Shown: piece after piece, positions 1 to 8,800 of the stretch | Layout: every line of letters begins with the position of its first letter | How positions within the stretch are numbered: the stretch's first letter is position 1 | NCBI GenBank assembly: GCA_946482615.1 | Contig: CAMLSF010000097.1 | Coordinates: 1 to 14,600 of the forward strand | From: an uncultured Chromatiaceae bacterium | Lineage (GTDB): Bacteria > Pseudomonadota > Gammaproteobacteria > Enterobacterales > Alteromonadaceae | Length of the DNA stretch: 14,600 bases | Direction: 5' to 3' | Made by a program: the position numbers and the translations under genes | The notes under the pieces: model-generated | What the model was told of the DNA's origin: nothing | The model's input: the letters and a program-made list of their open reading frames with translations, nothing else | The model's database searches: none

Positions 1-2
1 GA

Positions 3-1349
3 TTAGTGACCAGCGATTTGCATCTGGCCAATCAGCACTGACCCTGTCAGCACACCGCCGCGAGGGTCAACGTCTTTGCCTATGGCCTGAATATCCATAA
101 ACATTTGCTGCAAAGTACCAGCTATAGTGATTTCGGACACCGGGTATTGGATTTGACCGTTTTCGACCCAGAAACCAGCAGCACCACGGGAGTAATCCCC
201 TGTTACTGTATTGACGCCCTGCCCCATCAGTTCTGTCACCAACAAACCAGTGCCCATATCACGACAGAGCTGAGCTAAATCAGCATCGCCATGTTGCACC
301 AACCAGTTGTGAATACCACCGGCATGACCTGAACTGGGCAAACCTAACTTGCGGCCTGAATAACTGGTGGTCAGGTAGGTATTTAATACACCTTTATCCA
401 GTATGGTTAAATCACGGGTTTTTACGCCTTCCCCGTCAAAAGGGGTGGAAGCCAGAGCTTTCTTTAAATGCGGACGCTCAAGAATGGTCACTTTGTCAGA
501 CATCACAGCCTGGCCCACTTTATCCAGCAGGAAGCTGGATTTACGGTAAATACTGCCACCACTGATCGCAGACACCAGATGACCAAATATACTGCTGGCG
601 ATATCAGCCCGGAAAATCACCGGCACTTTTTGCGTGCCCAGTTTGCGGCCATTTAAGCGCTGCACTGTTTCCTTCGCCGCTTCACGACCAATCAAAGCCG
701 GGTCCAGTAAGTCGCTTAATTCACGGGCCACTGTGTAGCTGTAATCCCGCTGCATATCTTCGCCTTCTTCGCCTATCACCACACAACTTAAGCTGTGGCG
801 GCTGCTTGGATAACCCACCAGTTGACCATGGCTGTTGCCATAGACTTTTAAGCCCTGATGTGACGAAAAGGACGCACCTTCCGAGTTGGTAATACGGCCA
901 TCATAAGCAAAAGCCGCTTCTTCCGAGGCTTTACACCATTCAATAGCTTGTTCAGTAGAAACAGAGGCCGGGTGAAATAAATCCAGATCCGGCGGTGACA
1001 ATTCCAGCCAGGCAGCTTCTGCTAAACCGGCGTGTGGGTCTTCCGAGGTATAACGGGCTATATCAATTGCCGCTTCGACTGTGCGTTTTAACGCGGCCGG
1101 GCTTAAATCAGCGGTCGAAGCTGAACCTTTACGCTGACCAACATAAATACTGATGCCTAAACCACCGTCCTGATTAAACTCAACGGTTTCCACTTCACCA
1201 TGGCGGGTTTCGACACTTAAACCCCGGGTGCGGTTCATAGAGGCTTCGGCGCTGCTGGCGCCTAATTGTTTGGCATGCGCCAGCACCTGACTGACGGCAT
1301 CTTTTACTTCGGCGATTTCTTGCCAGATTGTAACTTCGGTTTGACTCAT
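3..1349 (-). CDS. pmbA: TldE/PmbA, partner subunit of the TldD/TldE metalloprotease
   Basis: This 448-residue protein matches the usual length of PmbA (about 450 aa in E. coli). Near the N terminus, residues about 44-80 carry the family pattern of an ETRHGEVETVEFN strand followed by GLGISIYVGQRKGSAST. The C terminus is glycine-rich and ends GSVLIGQMQIAGH. Unlike TldD it has no HExxxH zinc site, as expected for the non-catalytic half of the TldD/TldE heterodimer. In E. coli this cytoplasmic complex degrades unfolded peptides and takes part in microcin B17 maturation and CcdA turnover. The gene is complete, with a TAA stop three bases inside the window edge. It is divergent from darP, as in E. 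coli, while its partner tldD lies about 2.3 kb away beyond pssA. The ribosome binding site before the ATG is weak. Identification is firm; the role in this organism is inferred from the family. Confidence 0.96.
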   Translation of the reverse strand: MSQTEVTIWQEIAEVKDAVSQVLAHAKQLGASSAEASMNRTRGLSVETRHGEVETVEFNQDGGLGISIYVGQRKGSASTADLSPAALKRTVEAAIDIARYTSEDPHAGLAEAAWLELSPPDLDLFHPASVSTEQAIEWCKASEEAAFAYDGRITNSEGASFSSHQGLKVYGNSHGQLVGYPSSRHSLSCVVIGEEGEDMQRDYSYTVARELSDLLDPALIGREAAKETVQRLNGRKLGTQKVPVIFRADIASSIFGHLVSAISGGSIYRKSSFLLDKVGQAVMSDKVTILERPHLKKALASTPFDGEGVKTRDLTILDKGVLNTYLTTSYSGRKLGLPSSGHAGGIHNWLVQHGDADLAQLCRDMGTGLLVTELMGQGVNTVTGDYSRGAAGFWVENGQIQYPVSEITIAGTLQQMFMDIQAIGKDVDPRGGVLTGSVLIGQMQIAGH

Positions 1350-1409
1350 CTGTTTTTATACCTACCAGAATTTTAGGCTCAGCTTATCATAGTTCCGCAG
1401 GAATTGGAC

Positions 1410-1438
1410 GTAGGGGCAGTCCACGCCGCTGTGGCTGC
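1410..1438 (+). repeat. REP-like hairpin headed by GTAG
   Basis: A GTAG tetranucleotide (1410-1413) precedes an imperfect palindrome. Its arms are GCAGTCCAC (1416-1424) and GTGGCTGC (1431-1438), they pair apart from one bulged T, and the loop is GCCGCT. A GTAG or GGAG head followed by a bulged GC-rich hairpin is the known layout of REP sequences mobilised by REP-associated tyrosine transposases (RAYTs). Only one copy is visible in this window, so family membership is inferred from shape alone. Confidence 0.45.
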
Positions 1439-1478
1439 AAGTACGAAGGGCGCGGCTGCTATTGCCCGGGAGATCAGG

Positions 1479-1484
1479 TATACT
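1479..1484 (+). promoter_or_regulatory. Probable -10 box of the darP promoter
   Basis: TATACT matches the sigma-70 -10 consensus at 5 of 6 positions and would give a leader of about 25 bases before the darP ATG. The hexamer 17 bases upstream (1456-1461, CTGCTA) is a poor -35 box, so promoter strength or an activator is unknown. The call rests on the -10 match and its position. Confidence 0.45.
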
Positions 1485-1516
1485 TGCCACATTAACTAAG
1501 ATGGTAAGAGAATTCT

Positions 1517-2044
1517 ATGGCCGATATGACCGACTTTACCCATGGTGACGACTGGGATGTTGAGCATGGTAAAAGTAAGACCCAAGTCAAAAAAGAGATG
1601 ACTGCATTACAAAAGCTGGGCGAAGAGCTGGTGGCGTTAAGCCCTGCTGCCCGCGCTAAGTTAGATTTGGATGACGAGTTAACAGAGGCTTTGGCTCTGG
1701 CTGACAAGCTGGTGAAAAAACACGAAGCCTTGCGCCGCCATATCCAGTTTATCGGCCGTTTAATGCGTACCCGCGATCTGGAACCTATTGAACGGGCTTT
1801 GGCCGTACTGCGTAACACCAATCAGGCCGCCACCCGTAAGTTTCATTTAGTCGAAACCTGGCGGGATAAACTGATCGCCAACCCGGATGCTGTGACTGAA
1901 TTTGTGGCCGCTTTCCCTCAGGTGGACGTACAGCAACTACGCACACTGATCCGTAATGCGAAAAAAGAACAGGAAAAGAACCAGCCGCCTAAGGCCTTCC
2001 GTGAACTGTTTCAGCTGATTAAACCTGCTATTTTAGAAGACTAA
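1517..2044 (+). CDS. darP: DarP (YjgA), 50S ribosomal subunit assembly factor
   Basis: This 175-residue, highly charged, helical protein belongs to the YjgA/DUF615 family (183 aa in E. coli). The acidic N terminus (DDWDVEH) is followed by a segment resembling 'KSEIKRDAEELKRLG' (here KTQVKKEMTALQKLGEEL, residues about 24-41). Then come the family signatures IQFIGRLMRTRDLEPI and, near the C terminus, QQLRTLIRNAKKEQEKNQPPKAFRELFQ. In E. coli DarP binds late 50S precursors and promotes maturation of the peptidyl-transferase region of 23S rRNA. The ATG at 1517 is preceded by a modest TAAGAG ribosome site about 7 bases upstream. The gene is divergent from pmbA, as in enterobacteria, and convergent with pssA, with a long hairpin just after its TAA stop. 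Nothing in it looks broken. Confidence 0.95.
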   Translation: MADMTDFTHGDDWDVEHGKSKTQVKKEMTALQKLGEELVALSPAARAKLDLDDELTEALALADKLVKKHEALRRHIQFIGRLMRTRDLEPIERALAVLRNTNQAATRKFHLVETWRDKLIANPDAVTEFVAAFPQVDVQQLRTLIRNAKKEQEKNQPPKAFRELFQLIKPAILED

Positions 2045-2069
2045 ACGATGGGTCAAAACGATGGGGCCA
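2043..2069 (+). repeat. 13/14-bp tandem direct repeat at the darP stop codon
   Basis: AAACGATGGGTCA (2043-2055) is followed immediately by AAACGATGGGGCCA (2056-2069). The copies differ by one inserted G and one T/C change. The first copy begins within the darP TAA, and the second runs into the left arm of the palindrome at 2061-2117. This could be a short duplication made when the palindrome inserted, or replication slippage beside it. Confidence 0.6.
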
Positions 2070-2117
2070 GGCCTTGGATTTTGAATTTTCAATTCAAGAT
2101 CCAAGGCCTGACCCCAT
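2061..2117. terminator. Long GGGTCAG-ended hairpin between convergent darP and pssA; probable bidirectional terminator and repeat element
   Basis: Arms of 25 bases (2061-2085 and 2093-2117) pair at 23 of 25 positions around a 7-base loop (TTTTCAA); one of the two mismatches is a G-U wobble in the plus-strand RNA. On the plus strand the stem runs into five Ts (2117-2121), the form of an intrinsic terminator for darP. On the minus strand it starts three bases past the pssA TAA stop, and the stem is followed by CGTTTTG, a weaker but usable U-tract. The ends ATGGGGtCAGGCC/GGCCTGACCCCAT resemble dispersed GGGTCAG palindromes of gammaproteobacteria, so this may be a mobile miniature repeat that has taken on a terminator role. 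The hairpin is seen directly; the repeat-family assignment is from memory. Confidence 0.75.
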
Positions 2118-2119
2118 TT

Positions 2120-3463
2120 TTATATCAACCGCTTCACCACTAAATCTGCACCTATACGACGCAACTGACCTAACAGCTTTTGCACTAAGTCCGGATAATC
2201 CCGCACTGTTTCAATTTCTGAATAATGCACAATCTCTTTGGCGTGAGCTGTGATCACTTGTTTTTCCTGCTCCAGCAAAGCTTTGAGTTGCTGCAACTCG
2301 TCTTCCACATAAATACCATTTTCAAAATCGAGTGCAAAAGCCCGCGGATTCAGGTTGTGGCCGGTAAAGAGGTGTTTGACGCCATCCACACTCAAACCTT
2401 TGAGGTGATAGCTGTTGTCTTCGTGTTTCCACAGTTTGACGTGCAGCAAACCGCTATCAATAAACTTCTGATTGGCACGGACAAACTTACGCAAAATGGT
2501 TTCGTAGAAATAGGGTAAACCACCAATTTTGCTAAAACGCTGGCCTGGCGGAATGTAGAAATCGTTAGCGGTTTTGTCGCCCACTACTATGGTCACAGTG
2601 ACACCACGTTTTAAACATTTACGCAGCGCTCGGGCCAAAGCCACAGGCGGATTAAAATAAGGGGTGTAAATCAACACATCCTGCTGCGCTACAGCAAGCA
2701 AAGCCAATACAGTGCTATTGAGCTCATTGTTGCGGCGCCCTAAGCCCATCAGCAACGAAGCGCGCAAAGCTGAATCTGTTTTATCTTCATACTGATAACG
2801 GGTCGCTTTGGCATGTTTGAGCCATAAACGCGACTGGCGTTTGACAGCCTGACTGACATAAGCTTCGTCATCCAGCAGTTCAGGGGTTTGTTCTTCATCA
2901 CCAAATAACCGCTGATGCGCCTGCACTATGGCGTCTGTCATCACCTGATTTTGCAGCACCAAATAACGATCTGCACGGTAACGGCTTTGCTCCGCCAGAT
3001 AAACATTGTTCAGTGACGCACCGCTGTACAATAAGGTTTGGTCAAACACAAAACCTTTTAAATGCAGCACACCAAACAGCTCACGCTTTTTCACAGGCAC
3101 ACCTATGATTTGAATAGGTAAGTCGTAATCTTTGGCTATTTCGCGGTAAAAATCGTTGTTAGTGCGGGCCCCTTCCTGACCTATCAGGCCACGCCGGGCG
3201 CGGTGGAAATCGACATAAACAGTCACCTGCAAATCAGGTTTTTGTTGTTTGGCGGCAAATAAAGCCCGCAGAATTTGTTCACCTGCTTCATCAGCCTGCA
3301 AATACAAGGCGGTGATCACAATACGATGTTGCGCGCGCTGGATCAGATCCAGCACAGTGCTTTTGTAATCAGCAGCTGACCACAACACAGAAACGGTTTC
3401 AGCCACCAGATCTGTTTTTGGTAATTTGGCCAGACGGCGTCTGTTTAACAAAGTTTGTAACAT
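2120..3463 (-). CDS. pssA: CDP-diacylglycerol-serine O-phosphatidyltransferase (phosphatidylserine synthase, PLD superfamily)
   Basis: The enzyme joins serine to CDP-diacylglycerol, giving phosphatidylserine and CMP, the step leading to phosphatidylethanolamine. The 447 residues match E. coli PssA in length (451). Two phospholipase-D HKD motifs are present: HLKGFVFD (H134, K136, D141) followed by SGASLNNVYL, and HLKGLSVD (H353, K355, D360) followed by TGHNLNPRAFALDFENG, a PssA signature. There is no signal peptide or membrane segment, in keeping with the soluble, membrane-associated E. coli enzyme. The ATG has only a weak upstream GAG, so the start is moderately sure. The gene stands alone: it converges on darP, is separated from tldD by about 150 bp, and has a GGGTCAG-type palindrome on each side. 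It therefore looks like an independent unit set between the tldD operon and the darP/pmbA pair. Confidence 0.95.
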   Translation of the reverse strand: MLQTLLNRRRLAKLPKTDLVAETVSVLWSAADYKSTVLDLIQRAQHRIVITALYLQADEAGEQILRALFAAKQQKPDLQVTVYVDFHRARRGLIGQEGARTNNDFYREIAKDYDLPIQIIGVPVKKRELFGVLHLKGFVFDQTLLYSGASLNNVYLAEQSRYRADRYLVLQNQVMTDAIVQAHQRLFGDEEQTPELLDDEAYVSQAVKRQSRLWLKHAKATRYQYEDKTDSALRASLLMGLGRRNNELNSTVLALLAVAQQDVLIYTPYFNPPVALARALRKCLKRGVTVTIVVGDKTANDFYIPPGQRFSKIGGLPYFYETILRKFVRANQKFIDSGLLHVKLWKHEDNSYHLKGLSVDGVKHLFTGHNLNPRAFALDFENGIYVEDELQQLKALLEQEKQVITAHAKEIVHYSEIETVRDYPDLVQKLLGQLRRIGADLVVKRLI

Positions 3464-3492
3464 AACAGGCGAAATTCTCAGTCAATGGATTT

Positions 3493-3547
3493 AATTCGGG
3501 TCAGAATAAAATGAAAGCTTTGATTTAATTTTACTCTGACCCGGATT
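3493..3547. repeat. Second GGGTCAG-ended palindrome, between tldD and pssA
   Basis: The outer arms (3493-3515 and 3525-3547) pair at 20 of 23 positions. They carry CGGGTCAGAATAAAAT on the left and ATTTTACTCTGACCCG on the right, with a short central region containing AAAGCTTT. The terminal heptamers GGGTCAG and CTGACCC match those of the palindrome at 2061-2117 (which has GGGCCAG on one side), but the interior is AT-rich and different. No strong U-tract follows it for the minus-strand tldD transcript, so terminator function is possible but not evident. It lies in the pssA leader and could also affect pssA expression. Confidence 0.7.
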
Positions 3548-3612
3548 ATTTAATGGGTGGGATCTTGCCGCAAAACGGCACAAAGTCCTAGTGTTTTTCG
3601 TCTGAAAGCTGG

Positions 3613-5052
3613 TTACGCCGTACCGCCGACCGTCATCGCATCCAGTTTCAGCGTAGGTTGCCCTACCCCCACAGGCACACTTTGACCTTGTTTACCACAA
3701 ACGCCAACACCAGCGTCCAGGGCTAAATCGTTGCCAACCATAGACACCTGTTGCATCGCCTCAGGGCCGTTGCCAATCAGGGTTGCGCCTTTGATAGGAG
3801 CAGTAATTTTGCCATCTTCAATCAGATAGGCTTCTGAGGCAGAGAACACAAATTTGCCTGAAGTGATATCGACCTGACCGCCACCAAAATTCGGTGCGTA
3901 AATACCTTTTTTCACGCTGCCGATAATTTCCTGCGGATCATAGTCACCCGCCAGCATATAGGTGTTGGTCATACGAGGCATAGGCAAATGGGCAAAAGAC
4001 TCACGACGGCCATTGCCTGTAGGCGCTACATTCATCAGCATGGCATTGTGTTTGTCCTGGATATACCCCTTCAGAATACCGTTTTCAATCAACACGTTGT
4101 GTTGACTGGCTGTACCTTCGTCGTCGATATTCAGTGAACCACGGCGATGGGCTAAAGTACCATCGTCCACGATAGTGCAGTGTTTGGACGCGACCTGCTC
4201 ACCAACACGACCTGCGAAAGTCGAAGAGCCTTTGCGATTAAAATCCCCTTCCAGACCATGGCCCACAGCTTCGTGTAACAAAACGCCTGGCCAGCCAGAG
4301 CCCAATACCACAGGCATAGTGCCGGCTGGTGCATCCACCGCTGTTAAATTCACCTGAGCCATACGTACTGCTTCACGGGCATACCCCTGCCAGCGTGGGG
4401 AACCATTGACATCTTCAAGGAAATACTGATAGTCAGTGCGGGCGCCACCACCACTGCCGCCCCGTTCACGGCGACCGTTATGATGCAACAGCACTGAACA
4501 GTTCAGTCGCACTAAAGGACGGATATCTGTCGCAAAAGTACCATCTGAGGCGGCCACTAAGACTTCTTCATAGACGCCGGATAAACTGACCGCCACTTGC
4601 TCGGCACGGCTGTCCAGACTGCGGATAAAAATCTCCATCTGCTTGAGCAGCTCCACCTTGGCGGTATTGTCTAAACTTTGCAGCGGCTCACAAGGTAAAT
4701 AAATTTGCGGCTGGGATTGTTGCTTAAAAACCTGTACTGAACCTTGTTGGCCCACTGCAGCTATACCACGGGCGGCTTCGGCTGCCTGCTTTAATGCAGC
4801 TGCTGAAATAGAATCAGCATAAGCAAAACCGGTTTTTTCACCACTAATTGCACGAACACCTACACCACGCTCGATGTTAAAAGAGCCATCTTTGACCAGA
4901 CCATCTTCCAGAGCCCAGGATTCATGTATGCTGGACTGAAAATACAAATCGGCGTAATCCAGTTTATGAGCAAACAAAAAACCTAAGCTTTGTTGTAAAT
5001 CACTGGCGCTTAAGTCACTGGCGCTTAACAGGTTGTGTTCGACCTTACTCAT
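3613..5052 (-). CDS. tldD: TldD, catalytic subunit of the TldD/TldE metalloprotease
   Basis: This 479-residue protein (481 in E. coli) carries the zinc motif HEAVGH (H260, E261, H264) in the family context [18 protein letters not shown]. The conserved C terminus [20 protein letters not shown] supplies the third zinc ligand (C452). With TldE (PmbA, encoded at the left end of the window) it forms a cytoplasmic protease that threads unfolded peptides to the zinc site. Its ATG overlaps the stop of the upstream amidase gene by four bases (ATGA), so it is probably translated by coupling as the last gene of the mreB operon. Near the N terminus the peptide LSASD occurs twice in tandem, encoded by a 15-bp duplication. 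A short gap with two hairpins follows the stop. Identification is firm. Confidence 0.97.
   Translation of the reverse strand: MSKVEHNLLSASDLSASDLQQSLGFLFAHKLDYADLYFQSSIHESWALEDGLVKDGSFNIERGVGVRAISGEKTGFAYADSISAAALKQAAEAARGIAAVGQQGSVQVFKQQSQPQIYLPCEPLQSLDNTAKVELLKQMEIFIRSLDSRAEQVAVSLSGVYEEVLVAASDGTFATDIRPLVRLNCSVLLHHNGRRERGGSGGGARTDYQYFLEDVNGSPRWQGYAREAVRMAQVNLTAVDAPAGTMPVVLGSGWPGVLLHEAVGHGLEGDFNRKGSSTFAGRVGEQVASKHCTIVDDGTLAHRRGSLNIDDEGTASQHNVLIENGILKGYIQDKHNAMLMNVAPTGNGRRESFAHLPMPRMTNTYMLAGDYDPQEIIGSVKKGIYAPNFGGGQVDITSGKFVFSASEAYLIEDGKITAPIKGATLIGNGPEAMQQVSMVGNDLALDAGVGVCGKQGQSVPVGVGQPTLKLDAMTVGGTA
5000..5029 (-). repeat. 15-bp tandem duplication inside the tldD 5' end
   Basis: TCACTGGCGCTTAAG (5000-5014) is followed directly by TCACTGGCGCTTAAC (5015-5029), 14 of 15 identical. 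In the protein it gives two consecutive LSASD units at about residues 9-18, near the poorly conserved N terminus. It is in frame and should be tolerated. Replication slippage is the simple explanation. Confidence 0.7.
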
Positions 5053-5888
5053 GCTTTGAACTCACTTTGAAATCTGTTGTGGTGCCTTACCGGCATTTTC
5101 TCTGCCAGCTGCTGGCAAAGCTCTAAATCTGTTTCAACACTCAGCACCATTTCGCTGCTGCCATCGGCTTCAGCCAGAATACGGCCCCATGGGTCGATAA
5201 TTACACTATGGCCATAGGTCTGACGACCATTGCTATGAGTGCCCACCTGAGCTGGTGCCACGACAAAACTCTGGGTTTCGATAGCACGGGCTCTTAACAA
5301 GGTATGCCAATGCGCTTCCCCTGTCACAGTAGTAAAGGCTGAAGGCACAGCCATCACATTCATGCCCTGAGCAGCTAAAGCCTGAGCTAAGCCGGGAAAA
5401 CGCATATCGTAGCAAATCAGCATGCCAAGTTTTAGCTTATCCAGTGACACCAGGCTGAGTTTATCCCCCGCCATAGTAGTGGCAGACTCCAGATACTGCT
5501 TGCTGCTGTCATTAACTAAGGCATCAAATAAATGGATTTTCTGATAATCAGCAACCAATTCACCTTGCGGACTGTATAACAAACTGCTGGCGGCAAAACG
5601 TGTTGGATCAGAAGTTTGGGTCGGCAAAGTACCCACTAATAAATGCAGCTGATGTTGTTTTGCTAAAGCTGCATAGGCGTTTTGCAAAGGACCACAGCCT
5701 AAGGCTTCCGCCAATTGCAGGTTTAAGCCGTCAGGGCCTGCAAATACAGCGACACCTTCAGGCAATACCGCCAGATGTTGTGATGCTTTGGGTAACTGAG
5801 CCAGCAACTGATCCACCTTCGCCAGATTCACCAAAGGATCAGGGCCACTGGTCAATTGCACTGCCGATAAACGCCAGAGTTCAGCCAT
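5049..5888 (-). CDS. Nitrilase-family amidase, NIT1-like (probable deaminated glutathione amidase)
   Basis: A 279-residue carbon-nitrogen hydrolase with the full catalytic set: E44 in [11 protein letters not shown]117 in YQKIHLFD, C159 in [10 protein letters not shown], and a further glutamate in [15 protein letters not shown] (about 191). The YQKIHLFD and CYDxRFP wording is typical of the NIT1/YbeM branch, which hydrolyses deaminated glutathione produced by transaminase side reactions. The substrate is inferred from this branch. The ATG lies within the last codons of yhdP (8-base overlap) and is preceded by a good GGGAG ribosome site about 7 bases upstream. The stop overlaps the tldD start by four bases. 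A nitrilase-family gene between yhdP and tldD is a common arrangement in Shewanella and relatives. There is no signal peptide, so it is cytoplasmic. Confidence 0.9.
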   Translation of the reverse strand: MAELWRLSAVQLTSGPDPLVNLAKVDQLLAQLPKASQHLAVLPEGVAVFAGPDGLNLQLAEALGCGPLQNAYAALAKQHQLHLLVGTLPTQTSDPTRFAASSLLYSPQGELVADYQKIHLFDALVNDSSKQYLESATTMAGDKLSLVSLDKLKLGMLICYDMRFPGLAQALAAQGMNVMAVPSAFTTVTGEAHWHTLLRARAIETQSFVVAPAQVGTHSNGRQTYGHSVIIDPWGRILAEADGSSEMVLSVETDLELCQQLAEKMPVRHHNRFQSEFKA

Positions 5889-8800
5889 TAGCTTTCTCCC
5901 TGGTTTTATCCTTTGCTTTACTGCTTGCTGCAGGTTTGACAGGCTTTTGTTTTGATTCTTGTTCCTGCTGCAAACGTAAGCGCTTTTCCTGCTCAGCTTT
6001 TAATAATTCAGAACGTGGGATCTCCACCTCTGTGGTATGGCGCGCCACTTCCACCACTTCCGGCTGATCAAAATTACCTGTGACGACAAAATTGACTTTG
6101 GACACCACTTCAGCCGACTCCACAATTTCATCCAGAGCCAAAGCGGCTAAACCTGTGGCCGGATTAAACTGCAATAAAGCCACTAATACTGGCAAACTCG
6201 AAGTAATTTTAGGTAAAAACGCCATCTGATAATCCAGCTGCCTTGTGACTAAATCAGCATAACCCTGAATTTCAATTTTACCTGCAGCACCATCCACCAT
6301 GGTATTGTTGGTATGGACTACACCTTTATCCAGCTGCAAATCACCTTTCATTTCAGTGTAGAAAAAGCCCTTGGAGAAAATATCCCTGAAGTCCAGTTTC
6401 AGTTTACGCACCAGAGAGCCCAGACTGAATAATGACAATAAGCGCGCGCCTTTGTCGCTGACTTCAGACAAAGAACCTTCGCCCAACTGCCAGTTCAGTT
6501 TGCCGCCCAAGGTGGCGTAATTAAACTGAGTAGGACCACCAGCCCAGCTGATGCTGTCTATCTGCACCTGAGCCGGACTGCCGGCTATAGCTGAGCTTAA
6601 ATGATAGTCTTTCATCAGTTGACCAAAATCAGGGCTGGTTAAGCTGGCTGATAAAGTAGTCACACCAGCGTCAGCATCTTTTTGCCACTGGCCTTTGATG
6701 CTTAACTGATGATTTTTATAACGGGATTCAAAACTTTGTATCAGTAAGCGCTCACCGTCTGCTTCGGTTTGCATCGTCAGTTGGCCTAAATCAAAAGGCC
6801 CAAAGACGCAACTTTTACACTCCAGTTTGATTGGTGGTAAATCAGCCAGCCAGGGCATAGGTTCAGGTTTAACCACTTCAGCCAGCGCTTTGGCGATTTG
6901 TTGCTCTTTAGTAAGCTTTGCCAAAGATTCTGCTGCCGCCAGAGCTTCTGCTTCAGCCTTAACAGGGTCGTAGGGGAAAAGTTTCAAAAACTCCAGATTG
7001 GCTTCTATGCCTTGCGCCATAAAGTCTTTTGCAAACTTTAACTGGCCTTTGGTTTGGGTTGAATTCAGATCCAGCATCCAGGCATCTGTACCTGGCTTTA
7101 ACTGCAACTGCACCAGCTCAAAGCTGAGATCGTCCGTCACCGTCAGTGTATTTACCCTGGCTTTGACTGAAGTTAAAGCGGGCAATAGTCCGGCTTCATC
7201 CGATTGCTGACTGACTTGCTGACGGATCAGCTCAAACCAGGGCATAAAGTCAGTTTTATCCAGATTGGCGCTGATGGTAAAACCATCGGCAAAACCGGCA
7301 TTTTCTTTGCTGCCTAAACTTAAATGAGCGCGACCAATCTGGCCCTGGGCATGCACATAACTGGCGTCAAAAAACACTAAATCCTGATAAGTTAAGGCGA
7401 TAACTGAGTTATCCTGACTGCCACTGGAAGACCAGAACACGGTGCCAGCCTGGCCGGATTTTTTCGCCAAAGGAGCAGGCAGCAGCAATTCGGTATCTGT
7501 TAAATCCAAAGCTAAATCGGCCTGGTAGGTGTAACCTTCGCCTGCCAGTAATAAATCCAGCTTAAACTGCCAGTTCAAAGGACCAGTAGCAAACTGCTCC
7601 AGCTGCGGTGCCAGACTCAGTAACAATTCATGGCTATTTTGTAAGCCCTGACTCAACAAAGAAACTTTGTAGTTGTCTTGTTGCTGTTCACCACGAAAGC
7701 CAAACTGCACCGGGATATTGCTGATAAAAAGCTGTAAATCATCGGCTGTCAGCAGATCATTGTGAAACTCAAGCCGACCCGTCAGGTTCTCACCAACTAT
7801 AGCCGGGGCTGACAAAGCCACCCCATTACGTTCAAAGTCGATAGCCCCTTTCACATCGACTGTCGGCTCATTCAAACCTATAGTCAGACGCACATCGCCT
7901 TTAACAGGTCCTGTCACCCCTAAATACGCCAGAGTCTCACCGACAGAATCATGCAAAGGTGACGCCTGCATCAGGGTCGTCACCTGCTCAGCCAGCAATT
8001 GTTGTTTGATATCAATAATTAAGTTGTCGGCGTTGTATAAATCAGGAATGCCGACTTGCACCCCTTGATCCACTGGCGCATCAACCAGATAACCGGATTT
8101 ACTGCTGATCAGCATGGAGGCATTTTCAAACAATAACTCGGCAGATAAATCCGTTAAGCTCGGCCAGTTTTCATCAAATAAAAACTCGGCATTGGTCACA
8201 TCGGCCAGAGCCTGAAACACCCCGTCTTTTTCAGCATAAGGGTAGGCAGAAAAATCACCGGACCACAGCACTTTGCCTGAACTGACCTCCCCTGAAACCA
8301 GCGCAGGTTTAAGATAATTAATCACAGACTCCGGCATATAAAACTTCGGGAAAAACTGTTCTGCGTTTTGTACCGGCACGCCATGCAGTTCGGCCACTAA
8401 ATCCATATCAGGTTTATCGTCCAGATTGACCACCAGCTCAGCTTCCAGAGAAAAAGCGTCTTGCCATAAGCTCAGATAAGGCACCAGAATTTGCCAGTGC
8501 CCTGCCCTTTTACGCCAGGCCAGCTCCAGTTCGGCACCTTTGTAAGTCCAGTCCTTACTAAAAGCCTGATTCCATTGCAACGCTCCCTCTTCCGCTTTTA
8601 ACCCCAGCCAGCCAAAGTGTGGTGAAGCGACAAAACGGCCATTAAAACCTTTCACACCTGGCACATCAGCCACTGGTGCTGAAGATAATTCATTAAACTG
8701 ACCAGATAAGTACCACTGATCGTTTTCGGTGATCAGATCCAGACGCTCGACTTTACCGTCCAGTTGATAAGACAACAGCGATTGCAATTGCTCCGAACCG

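Noticed and set aside
468..656. Plus-strand reading frame within pmbA (and similar frames at 2225-2518, 5600-6067, 6998-7210, 13461-13718 and others)
   Set aside because: These lie opposite strongly conserved genes, show no recognisable motifs and lack convincing ribosome sites; they are antisense shadows.
1386..1391. Minus-strand TATGAT as a -10 box for pmbA
   Set aside because: It matches the -10 consensus well and is about 37 bases before the ATG, but no recognisable -35 hexamer lies 16-18 bases upstream, so it is not listed as a feature.
2120..3463. pssA as a phage or toxin-type phospholipase D
   Set aside because: Both HKD motifs sit in PssA-specific contexts (SGASLNNVYL; TGHNLNPRAFALDFENG) and the length matches the housekeeping synthase.
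3566..3580. Hairpin TGCCG-CAAAA-CGGCA after tldD as a terminator
   Set aside because: The stem is only five pairs and is followed on the minus strand by AAGATCC, not a U-tract.
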